A program made the translations under genes and the position numbers. From positions 51,077,257-51,141,256 of the forward strand of contig CP141128.1 of NCBI GenBank assembly GCA_035236585.1: 64,000 bases of DNA. Reading direction: 5' to 3'. Each line of letters opens with the position of its first letter. Position 1 is the stretch's first letter. Source of the stretch: Warburgia ugandensis (taxonomy: Eukaryota > Streptophyta > Magnoliopsida > Canellales > Canellaceae). The notes under the pieces were generated by a model, which worked only from the letters and a program-made list of their open reading frames with translations, did not search any database and was not told the origin of the DNA. This document shows positions 34,711-46,120 of this stretch, in pieces.

Positions 34711-37338
34711 TGTAATGACCCCAATTTTTGTAATATTAAAATCCCATGAAAAGTTCAGTTTTAAAGATAAGGGCATTTTGGTCATTTCACTAGTTTCCTT
34801 GACTAAACCCAGGAATTTGGTCCTAAAAGTGGTTCCATTAGATTCTTCTTGGAAAAAGGAATCCAACGAGACCAAAATCACCCAAAACGGAGTTAAAATG
34901 AGCAAGATATGGCCCTTTGAAGTTCAGGGGCAAAACTGTAAAATTCACAAAAAACGACTTAACCTGAAAAACAGAGGTGCCCGTTTTGATACGGGCACCC
35001 CGTCGTCTTCAAGCTCCTAGAGGCTTCTGGAATGGCGGTGTTTCAAGGAGAAACCACCGCCATTCTGGAGGTTTCCCCACCACCATTCAAAGGCGGTTAG
35101 AACCCCTCCAGAACCCTCTTTAAAAGCCCTATAAATAGAGCTCTTGGGTGCCTCTAATGGCAGCCCAAAACCTTGGAGAAAACCCATCGCGGAGCAGTGA
35201 CCAAGAGGGGAAAACGTGGAGAGAAAACCAGCCACGAAGCAAGTATGCTCCAAAACTCTCCAAACCCATCTCACCCATAGTCCTAGGCTCAATTCCCCTA
35301 AGTTTTTGCATGAAAAATCATGCAAAACCGAGCCTAGGAGAGCCACCAAGGACCCTAGGATGTCCCCAGGGCCGCACTGGTTCGACAGGGTCGAACCAGG
35401 GTGACCTGAGGATGACCCAGGTCTCTAACGGGCGGGACGATCCAATAAGAACATCCCACATCGACGCAGGTCGACGTCCATTTGAAAAACCAAACAGGCG
35501 CGTCCAGGGACGTGCCCGCTAAAGGGATAGACGGGCGGAGGTATAGCGCGCGTCTGCAGACGTGCCCACTGAGGCGCACGCCGCAGACGGGCAGCGCGCT
35601 AGCGCACGGCGAATTTTTGTTACTTAAGGAAGCAGGGAGCATGACGCTGACGCGCAGCGCCCTAGCATTCCGACTTTTTGTCTTTAAAGACTCTATGTAC
35701 ATACAACACTAAAACGCTTATAACTTGAGATCTAGAGCTCCGATTGAGGCGTTGTGTCCGTATCGACGACGCGGACACATCCAAAGCATAAAATCCTTGA
35801 TCAAGGCCCAATCAAAGTAGGGCATGACCCTTAGAATAGGATGGTGGCGCGTGGCCATTAGAACTTTGGAAAAGTGAGGATACCAAGGCCCAATTAGGAC
35901 CTTAGGACACCCATAGGCATAAGGATGGACCCCTAATGCCTAAGTAATGAGACCCAACTGCTTTAAACCCATAAAAGATAGGTTAAACTAACCTTGAGTC
36001 CCCAAACCATGTTCAGGAGCATACGAGGACAAGAGGGTTAACGCGACCTAGTCAGGTAGGTGCTCTATCACTATTAGATTCTTTTAAAAGATCTATTATT
36101 GTTTTGAGAACATATGTTATAAGTATATGACTTGTTTAGCATGACTTGATTTAGCATGCATATGATAGACGTTTTGTACATAGACATGTTTCGTAAAAGA
36201 TTGCATATACATTATGCACATATATGTTTTGTAAACAAGTGCATACATTGCATGATTTAAGTACTTGCAAAGATTGCATGTCCTTGAGGGTTGCCAAAAG
36301 ACGCTGGAGTGCCGAGGGCCAGGCAGTTGTGAGGGACCCAAAGAGGACTGGTTTTGAATAGAGGTTTTTGGCTTATTTGATTGTACATGATTTGGGCTTG
36401 TAAGCTCGTGGGTGCTATGCCGAGGGATGTGGGTTGGCCACCCAGCCTCTACCACTATTAGGTGGATGGGTACCACGCCCAAAAAGGGCATGTCCCTGCT
36501 TTGACTGCATGTGGTACAGGGGGCTACCACTGGTGTCACGGCACTGGGTCGAAGTGTCATATGCCCCGTGGAGGTATATGATCCTATGTCCCTAGGTACC
36601 CGAGGACCACACGGCGGTGAGGTCGTGGGCATAGTGGGACCTTATGGTTTCGTGGATTTATGTGCATTGCATGTGGCATGATATAAGGTTGGTCGACCAT
36701 ACCATGATAGATATCCATGAGTTGGATTCAGTTGAGCATCTGATGCATATTTTTATGATTATGATATATGATTACTTTCGACTTGGATTATGATATTTCT
36801 TTAAGTCGTTAGTATTCCGGTTTGACAGAAGCTTTTAATATCGATATTGAATGTGATTATTCGAACAACATGCATATGTTTTTATGAGCACATGATTTTA
36901 AAGATCGCATGCATTATAAAACTAGTAGTGATAGACTCCTACTGAGTATAGTATATACTCACCCTATCCTTAACATTTTTCAGGATGATTCCATCCATAA
37001 GTAGAGGGCATCTATGTTAGTGCTACAAGCAAGTGAATCAAAAAGGAAACACTTATACATGTAAGTAAATTCTCAACCCTTTGGACATGTATTTGTATTT
37101 AATTATAGTTGGGCGGTGTACTGTGACTGGATAGACCTGGGGAAAAGCATTTGTGATTTCTAAAGCTGTTCAAGAACTACCTTAGTTGTTGTGAAAGCAA
37201 ATGACACTCGGGGTTTTCAAATTGGATTTTCAAATAAAAGATTTTTCCACTGCATTGCATTGTTTTTCAAATAGGGATCCTGCCTTAGGAATTTAGATTT
37301 TTCATTTAAAAATGCATGGGAAAACCCGAGTCGTCACA
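34711..37338 (+). mobile_element. Solo LTR B2 of family B, inside element 1 gag
   Basis: It begins TGTAATGACCCC and ends CCCGAGTCGTCACA, 2,628 bp, with the target duplication AAAAG at 34706-34710 and 37339-37343. The uninterrupted site is preserved in element 0 gag near 57185-57205 (GCACTAAAAGTCCTTTC), which confirms the insertion. Its TATA box is at 35130-35137. There is no interior, so it is a solo LTR. Confidence 0.95.
35130..35137 (+). promoter_or_regulatory. TATA box of solo LTR B2
   Basis: TATAAATA followed by GAGCTCTTGG. The left arm of the inverted repeat seen in other family B LTRs is degraded here. Confidence 0.6.
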
Positions 37339-37863
37339 AAAAGTCTTTTCAATTTCATATATCCATTCTTCAGCCTTTTCAGCTTCACCCTTACCATCAT
37401 ACATTGTAGTCCTCTTTTGAAACCTTTCCAGCATTTTGTCAACCTTTTCTGCTGCTAATGGGGATTTTCCCACTTCTTCACTTGGTACAAGGGAAGATTG
37501 CCGTTATCCTAGTGTGGGAGTAGCTGGTGTTGGTGTTGGTGTAGTATGTCTCACCTCAGGCTGAGCCTGAGCCTGCGTCCTTGGTATTTTCTATAGGAGG
37601 TGATGAACCTTGGGGTTGTTGTAGGTGAGGAAGGAGGTTCCTTAACATCCTTGTCATAATCTCTTCCATATTACTCATGGTTACTCTCTCCATATTGTCT
37701 TCTGGAGTATTTTGAGTTGTCTGCCTTGTGACTCTCTTTGGTGGCATCTGCTCATAAACCAAAATTCTATCAGTCCTCTATACAACTACTTCTATCTTAA
37801 TCTAGACTTGGATTATAATCTCTCCTTTGGATATATTTGTACTGCACTATGACTGGATGAATC

Positions 37864-37875
37864 GCTCTGATACCA
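37864..37875 (-). promoter_or_regulatory. Primer binding site of element 1 (tRNA-iMet type)
   Basis: On the minus strand TGGTATCAGAGC follows the 5' LTR end after a two-base spacer. It complements the 3' end of plant initiator methionine tRNA. Confidence 0.92.
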
Positions 37876-37877
37876 AC

Positions 37878-40800
37878 TGTGATAACTAGGGTTTTTGAAA
37901 CATGATTTGTAAAGTATTTTGAAACGCAGGTCCCTTAAGAGGGTAAAATTTTTTCGCAAAACAAAGCAGCGGAAATTCTTTTCTTTAGAACTTGTTTTGA
38001 AAACCCAAGTCACCACTTCATACATAACATAAGTACAATTTGTATACAAAATAAAATTTCATTGAAGGAATATACTTTTATTAAATTCCAGGATCCATCC
38101 AGTGGTTCACAATACAGCCAAATCTAGTACAATACTTGTCCAAATTACATAATCCAAAACTCAAGCTCACCATACAATAAAACTCTCAACAAAGAAAAAT
38201 ACATGTCTTCAAGGGTATACCTTGAAAATCATTTTCTTCAAGTCTTCTATAGTCTTCAGCTCCTAACTCTCCTTCCCTGGATCTGAGATATTGCAACAAG
38301 TACAATATCTCAACAAGCAATGCTTGGTAGGGGATTCAAGAAACATAACATTGACAATGTAATTCTAATACTTCACAATCTCATTATCCTTAAACATACT
38401 CTTTACTTTGTAAGTTATGTATATCTATATACATACATACCCGTCATGGGTAAACCAGTTAAATTTGTGAAAGTAGTCAAATATCATTCCCAACTAAGCT
38501 GATCAATTCTCTTCATTTTGAGAATTGAGTATTATAGCTAATCTTATACTGGGAATTTCCCTTCTTGGGAAATATTGGTAATAAACAATTACCTAGCATT
38601 TCATTATACTATAACATAAGGCATTTCACTATGCCTATTCTCATATGCATCATAGTGCAAAATAATCAGAAATGTTGCTATGCTGTAGTCTGATCCGTAC
38701 TAGCGCACTCGGATAACTGCCCTGTTCACCACTGATACCATGGTGAAAAATATTATGTCACTGCCCATATGGGGGGGCAAGACTTTCACAGTGGTGGCCT
38801 TCCCATAATTGCCACCACCTGACTTTTAGCCTCTCTTAGGGCAAGGTATCATCACATCATCAAATTTCAAGGAGCGGGTGGCCAAACCCTCATAACTACT
38901 CTAGCAATAGCATTCCCCTAGGCTTATGCCTATTAAGACAAACTCACAAGCCTCCAAGCTTGTATGTAAAATAGATTTCATATGTATCAGACCATATGTC
39001 TGTTTACTTAGGGCTGAAATATTTTCTAGTTCCCTATTCACTTATAGTTTCATCCTTAACCATCTTATATGTGTTTGGTTGGATCATAAGGTTTTCAAGA
39101 GATTTAATACAAGTATTATCATTACACTTGTCAACATAAGATCATGAGTACAATCATGTATATCTCATGTAAATGCATTCATCAAATCCTCCTACCTTTA
39201 AGGATTGATCTCTTTTCCCCAATCTTCCATGATCCTGACTAATGTATGTAATCTATACATCCATACATATTGTCAATATATAAATTTTGAACAATCCTAT
39301 TGATCACTAGATCTGATGCTTAGAATGATCTTTAGATCATTCATATCTAAGTATTTTTCTATCTTTAAGTCTTTGTATATCCATCTCCTTGATCTTGATC
39401 TTTCATAGATCCATTGATTGACAATCTACACATGTTGATAAAGATCAAGGTTCTAGATCTTCTATCATCTAGTTCTTCTTTGATCTAAGTTCAGTTATTG
39501 GATCATCCCTTTGGAGGATGATCTTGGTTTTCTTCCTTGAATCATCTTTGATCAAGGGTTTGGATTATCTAATCTAATGAACTATAACAAGTATACTAAT
39601 AAACATGCATACTAAGTACAATATAGTGTCTTATTCTTATTGTTCTTGATCATCCAAAATCTAATGGATCTTGTTTGATCATTCTTATCTTACTTACTAT
39701 TTTTATTAGGGTTAGGTAATTTACTAACCTTTTATGCTCTTATTATTATTATTCAACCAGTTAATGTGCTGGTTGAAGGTAGCTTATTCAAGCCTAAATC
39801 TAGACTGCTCATCTTATTTCCAATTGGCTAAGGCTTACTAGCTAAATGGGTGAACACAAAGTGGTTACTTCAATTCTCATGTAAGGAGGCGTTTAGACCT
39901 CACAAACATCAATAGAAGGTAGGGGAAGAGTGAGGCTCTATTAGATAACCCCTTTAACCACTATGTTCATCATTCACTAGAATGACCATAGCTCAACCTT
40001 TCATAAGGTTCTTATAAGCATGTTTACCCTAAGTACTCTTTCTAATGGATTTTAATTAAGTCCATGAATATTTATAATGTCATTCATGGGGTTTATTATT
40101 CTTTTCTTAATTTGGGCCAAGGACTTGATAATCCTTATATTGTCCTACTAACTATAGCCCTTACTAATTAAGTCCAAAGTACTCCATTCTTATTTGTTTA
40201 ATGAAACTCTACTTTCTCATTAGAATACATTTTTTATGTTTTATGCTCTTTATCTCATAACAAGTAAATCTACTAATAACATTTAACCATAAATGAATTA
40301 TAAATTCAAAGCATAAAACTACCTAATTTAACATTTAATGATAATGAGGCAAGGTACTTAAAATAATTAAATATAGTACCTTATTATAACAATGAAATCA
40401 CATATCATGCTAAAGTCTAAATGTTATACTAGCATGCTTTATAACATAATCATATTTAAAATGCTATTATATAAAATGAAACTAATTACATTAACATTTT
40501 TAGAAACCTTTACTTATGATCCAATCATTTGATCTTAGATCTTTTCCTTTGATTAAGGATTTTAGTTATATTTAGGGAATTTTCTTTATTAAGGTCAAAA
40601 GATCATATTGATCTATTTTTGTCATAATCCATCCATGATTTCCTTGGATTTCATCATATCAACATTTATTCTTTCCATCCCAAGGATCTGATCACGCTTG
40701 ATCTCATTGATCAAGTGGGTCCCTTTGTATTTTTAGGGTTTTTCTACCATAATAGGTAGATCCCTTAATATATCTCATATATATCCAATTAAACCATATA

Positions 40801-42443
40801 TCTCACTTTATTTTAATATTATATCATTATTAAAACATATTTTTAAGATCTGATCATCTCAAATCTTGAAGATCTAGGTAATTGGAAACTTATTTCTTTA
40901 ATACAGAAAGTTTTTACTAAATAGCATGTCCATTTTATCATTTCATCAGAAAATAGAGGTTTCAAGCTTTCCATATCTTCTTTCCGATCTCAATTTAGAG
41001 TTCAGATGACTTCGAAATTGGATCTGGAAGTTCATAGTCCTTCCTAGGGCCTGGATTTGATCTGGGCCCAATGAATGGATGGTCCACATCGTTCGGGCAG
41101 AAAAGCAAGCCGAGCGGAAAGAGTCGGGCCCGTACGGTATGCTAAAATGTCGAAGCTCCCGCACGGGGTGTCCATGGACGCGCACGGGATGTCGTCCGTC
41201 CGATCGGGAGATCAGACAGTCTGTTTGGATCGTCCAATCAATCCCTTATCAATTGAGGGACCAAACCTTCTCAGATCTTTGTGAAAATTCTACCCTAGGG
41301 GTTTTGGACCCTTCTGGATCGATTGGTAGAGTTAGATTTTTCATCTGAGCACTCCATCATCCTAAATTAAGTTTTCTGGTGTTTACTTTATTTTTACCTT
41401 TTTATTACCAAAATAAATTACAGTACAATAAAAGTTACATAAAGCAGTAGTAAACATCTATATAAAGTATTCCCACATACCTGATTTGATAAAAATGGTG
41501 TTTATGTGTCCAATTTAAAAGAAATACCCTTTGATGAAGATATGGCCCAAGATCCACCTTTCTTGCAAATTTCCATTGTTTGAACCGTTGGATCTTGAAA
41601 TTTCTTTGGGGGTTTTGTAGAATAGATATGTTGGGAAGTTTTGGACGGTGAAATTGATCAAATTAGATCTAGAACATAGTGCCTAATTGACTTTAGGTCT
41701 CTTGTTTCAATCTAAAAAGAAAAACAAATTGAAAAGAGAGATGTCTCTTAGAAATTTTGGGCTTTTGGGGAGGGATCTAGGTCTAATTTTTCCAGGAGAG
41801 TGAAGAAAATTTTCTGGGGATTTTATGAGGATTTTTAGGGTTGTATTTATAGGCATTTTGGGTCTTTTTTCATGATTATAATATTTTATTTTTTATTATT
41901 AAATGGCATGAAAGTCTCCCATGTTCCATTTTTTCTTTCCCATGCCCCATTTTTCTTACCCAAGACCAGCTGATGTTTTTTGACCCATGAATTCATGTGG
42001 GTTGCTGATAAGATTGGTTTTTGGGTCCCTTGTGGGCCCCACATGGTGTAAAAAGACCGTTTTGCCATTTATGCATAAAATTTTGGGTTTTATTCCCATG
42101 ATCTCGGATTTGAGTGTACTTAGTGGCGTTGGATTTGTATTTCTCAGTACGTTCTATATTTTGATGTCTCATATTTTGATTTTTGGGTAAAATTACTATT
42201 TTACCCCTTTTTTTTCCAAGAAATAAAGAAACTTAAGGATTTCTTATCCGAATTCGGAATTTGTCATGGTTACAGTCATTTTGAAGGGTTTGCTAAGTTT
42301 AATTTCAATTTTACATGTCTTATGATTTGATTATACTTTTACAAAAAGCATATTCTAAATAACCCTTATATTTCAGCCCGAAATATCTGAAACTCAAACT
42401 TTATTGATTTTCTCAATAAATTATAAAAATTGGGGTTATTACA
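37878..42443 (-). repeat. 5' LTR of element 1 (full length)
   Basis: 4,566 bp. On the plus strand it runs from TGTGATAACTAGGG to GGGGTTATTACA. In transcription order it has a short upstream part, a TATA box at 41844-41851, a leader with a splice-donor-like AATCAGGTATGT near 41478-41486, a GC-rich segment near 41050-41230, a long AT-rich stretch, the hairpin at 38284-38312, then the end. Confidence 0.92.
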
Positions 42444-45400
42444 TAATTTATGGCATGATTATAGGATCCATGCTAAGTTATTTCTTCATTTTGACGTAAA
42501 TGATCTGCATGTTATTAGATGGTTAGATTTAATCATCTTAAGGCCATGTTAGTACGCATGATTTTCTTCAAATATCCTTAGGATAAGCAATATATGAATT
42601 AGGACCATGCTAGTTTAATTTGAGTATGGACTAGTGTATGTTTTCCATTTAAGATGGTAATGAAATTGTGATTTAAGATCATGTTAGTTTAATTTGATTT
42701 GATTAATTAGGGATCATAATAGTAGTTATATAGTATTACTATCCTTAGATTATTGAATTTATATTAGTTTTATGCTTTGAGGTTTATGATTCATTATTTT
42801 CATATTTCTTAGTAGATTTAATTGTTAATTAGTTATGATAAAGAGCATAAAATACCAAAAATGTGACATAATGAGAAATTAGAGTTTCATGACATAAATA
42901 AGAAGGAATGACTTGACTTGGATAGACATAAGGAGAATAATACACATTCATGAATGACATTTTATATGATCATGGACATTAATAAAAATCAAGTAGAGAT
43001 AAATTAGGGTTTATGAGCTCATAGGAACCATATGGAAGATTGAGCTAAGGTCACTCTAGTGGACGCCAAACATTGTGGTTAAGGGGGTTATCTAATAGAG
43101 CCTCACTCTTCCCTCACCTTATGGTGACATTTGTTGAGGTCTAAATGCCTCCTTACATGAGGATTGAAGTAACCACTTTTTGAGTAGCTTGCAGTTGGTA
43201 AGCCTTAGTCAATTGAAAATAAGAGTTGTCTAGAATTAGAAGTGAATAAATTATCCTCAAACCAGTAACCCTAACTGGTTAAGAAATAATAATAAGAACA
43301 TAAAAGGTTAGCAAATTAATTAATCCTAATAAAAATTGTAAATAAAATAAGGATGATCAAACAAGAATCCAAGAGGAGATCTTCAATGATCAAAAACAAC
43401 AAAAGAAAAGGAATGCAAATGTAGAGTAGATTATTATTATGTGAATATACTTGTAATATAGATTTATTAGGTTAGAAGATTTGAACCCTTGATCATATGC
43501 GATTCAAGGAAGAAAGATTCAGATCTTCTTACTTAAGGATGATCAAAAGACCCTGTAGTATGTACCTTTGGATAGAAAGATGACATTATACATATGATTT
43601 GACAGATATACGTTGATCAAGGCTATGGCTGTGACGACCCGGGTTTCATATGATGCAAATTTCATAAAAAGGCAAGATCTCTTGCTTTAGAAATATGAAA
43701 TGCATGAAAATCTTTTGTTTTGTAAAGCAATCTTTCATATAAAACCCCGAGTGTCAAAACACATTTTCAAATCATATAGCCATGGCATAGTTTTCAATCA
43801 ACTCTATTCCCAAGAAAGTGTTAGTCACAGCCCCAGCTATAGAGAGTAACTACAATCAAGTAACATTCACTAAAAGATAAGGTAGGGGTTTACTTACTTG
43901 TACTTAATTTGGATGTTCTTCGTCACAAGTGTATCCTGTTCTTAAGTGTTTACTTATATCTGAAAAATGTTAAGGATTGGGTGAGTATACACTATACTTA
44001 ATAGGAGTCTATCACTACTAGTTTTACAATGCATGCTATGTTTTAAACCATGTGCATGTTTGGACACTCATGTTCAATATCGATATTAAAAGCCATTGTC
44101 AAAATAGAATATTGACGACTTAAAGAATTGCATAATCTAAGTCAAAAGTAACATAGATATCATAAACATATACTATGATATGCATAAGATGCTCAACTGA
44201 ATCCAACTCATAGATCTATGGTCGACCATACTCATGTCATGCCATATGCATGCAAGTAAATCCTCAAAAACATAGGGCACACTATGCCCACGACCTCAGT
44301 GTTGTGAGGTCCCCAGGTACCTAGGGACTCTCAGTCATAGCCTCCACGGGGCATATGACACTTCGACAGGTGCCGTGACACCTCCAGTGGTAGTCCTCGT
44401 TTACCACAGTAATTGAAGTGAGGACAAGCCTTTTGGCGTGGTTCCCTTTCCACCTATAGTGGTAGAGGCTGGAAGGCCACCCCAAACCTCTCGGCATAGC
44501 ACCCATGAGCTTACTAGCCCAAATCATATACTATCAAGCAAGCAAGAACCTTTTTTTCCAAACATGTCTATGCATGTATCTTGCAGACAAGAATCCTTTT
44601 TCAAAACATGTGTATGCATGTAACACATGTCTTAGCAATATATGCACAATGTATTTTTCATATGCATGCTAAGTTCATTTATGAAATCAATTCAAGCTAA
44701 ATAGGTCATGTGCATAAGGATGTAACATAAGTTTATATGATATATGCATAAAGACAGGACATATAACTTAAAAGCTTAAAACATGCATTAGAAAAGCAAC
44801 CATGACTCAAAACATGCATTCTCAAAGCATCATGGGTTCTTTCCAAAAGTCTAGTAGTGATAGGACACCTACCTGGTTTGATTGTGCTAGTCCCATTGTC
44901 CTCGTACGTTCTTGGACATGGTTTAGGGGAAAAAGGTTAGCTTATCCTATTTCTATAGGTTCTAGAATAGTTTACCTCAGTACTTAGGCATTAAGAGTTC
45001 ATTCCCATGCCTAAGGGCCTCCTAAGGTCCCTAATTGGGCCTTGGTATAGTTAGGTTTGCAAAGGTTTAGTGGCCCCGCGCCACTATCATGGTTAAAGGG
45101 TCATGACAACCTTATATAGGGGCTTGATAAGGTATTTTATGGTTTGGGTGTGTCCATGCCGTCGATACGGACACAACGCCTCTCGCGGTGCCTCAATCGG
45201 AGTCCTAGAACTCATGTTATGGGTATTTTAGTGTTAAGAATACATAGAAGGCCCAGAATGGGCCCTACGTCATCGCTCCCGGGACACAGGTGCGTCCTGG
45301 TCAAGTGGTGACCGACCCGCACATGTGGTCACACGCTCCCGGGCATCACAGGGAGCGTCCACCGATGCACCAGGCCTCCACCCCTTTTCTCGTTTGCGGA

Positions 45401-45734
45401 CGCGTCCATCGGTTTCCCTTTAACTCACTGGGTGAGTTTTGGTTCTGTGGTGACCGGGCGTCCTCGGGATGCCCTGGTTTGACCCTGTCAAATCAGAACA
45501 CTCCATGCACTTGCCTTGGGTCTGTTGTGGCTCCCTAGAGCCCCGTTTTGCATGGTTTCTCAAGCAAAAACTTAGGGACATTCAACCTAAGACTGAGGGG
45601 GAGATGGGTTTGGAGTTGTTTAAGGCGTACCTGGTTCATGGCTGGGTATTTTTCACAGTTTCTCCTCTGGCCTGCAACTCCAAGACTGGTTTTTCCCAAG
45701 GTTTTGGGCTTCCATTGGAGGCGCCCAAGAGCTC

Positions 45735-45742
45735 TATTTATA
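45735..45742 (-). promoter_or_regulatory. TATA box of solo LTR B3
   Basis: On the plus strand GAGCTCTATTTATAGAGCTT, the reverse of the family B TATA inverted repeat, with arms intact. Confidence 0.65.
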
Positions 45743-46120
45743 GAGCTTAAGGAGGGTTCTAGAGCGTGGTTTCCACCGCCATGAAATGGCGGAGGAGAAA
45801 CCTCCAGAATGGCGGTGGTTTCCCCCATGCACACCGACATTCTAGAATGTCAGTGATGCAGTATGTTTGGGAAGAAGGGGGTGCCCGTATCAAAATGGGT
45901 TCTTTTTTTCTCAGGCCAATTCGTTTTAAATTTAATTACAATTTTGCCCTTAAACTTCAAAGGGCCATAACTTGCTCATTTTAACTCCGTTTTGGGTGAT
46001 TCTAATCTTGTTGGGTTCCTTTTTCCGAGATGCACCTAAAGGTACCCATTATAAGGACCAAATTTCTGGGTCTAGTCAGGGTGAACAGTGAAATGACCAA
46101 AATACCCTTATCTCAAAAAG

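Larger units (their letters stand above)
30915..37770 (-). pseudogene. Element 1 gag-pol fossil
   Basis: Read from right to left: gag begins near 37760 (MPPKRVTRQTTQNTPEDN), is interrupted by solo LTR B2, and resumes left of it with the capsid-like FKEVFNHKYFSSHIQQRM and a CHNCGEYGH zinc knuckle near 34060. Protease has [13 protein letters not shown] near 33860. Reverse transcriptase spans about 33400-32680 ([36 protein letters not shown]). RNase H lies at about 32570-32150 ([30 protein letters not shown]). Integrase lies at about 31950-31150, with the zinc-binding region first, then the core and MAPYEALYGRPCRSPTCW. The chromodomain-like end, HHSIEEATWEMEVEMRKICP, is near 30940. Order and motifs fit Tekay/Del chromoviruses. 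The reading is broken about ten times, so it is a recent but dead copy. Confidence 0.9.
28592..42443 (-). mobile_element. Element 1: family A chromovirus with both LTRs
   Basis: A Ty3/gypsy element of Tekay/Del type, flanked by the target duplication TAATT (28587-28591 and 42444-42448). On the minus strand it has a 5' LTR (37878-42443), primer site, gag, protease, reverse transcriptase, RNase H, integrase and a chromodomain-like end, a purine tract, and a 3' LTR (28592-30865). The two LTRs are unequal, 4,566 and 2,274 bp, because a middle section is absent from the 3' one. Where they overlap they differ by a few per cent by eye, so the insertion is perhaps a few million years old, depending on rate. 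The coding part is broken, with about ten breaks plus solo LTR B2 in gag. Confidence 0.92.

Noticed and set aside
36117-36632. 171-residue minus-strand frame in LTR B2
   Set aside because: It is antisense to the conserved GC-rich LTR core and is not intact in the other copies; no domain was seen.
42444-43629. Considered as separate intergenic sequence between two elements
   Set aside because: It continues the solo LTR A2 interrupted at 28591, as shown by the TAATT duplication and by alignment with about 700-1860.
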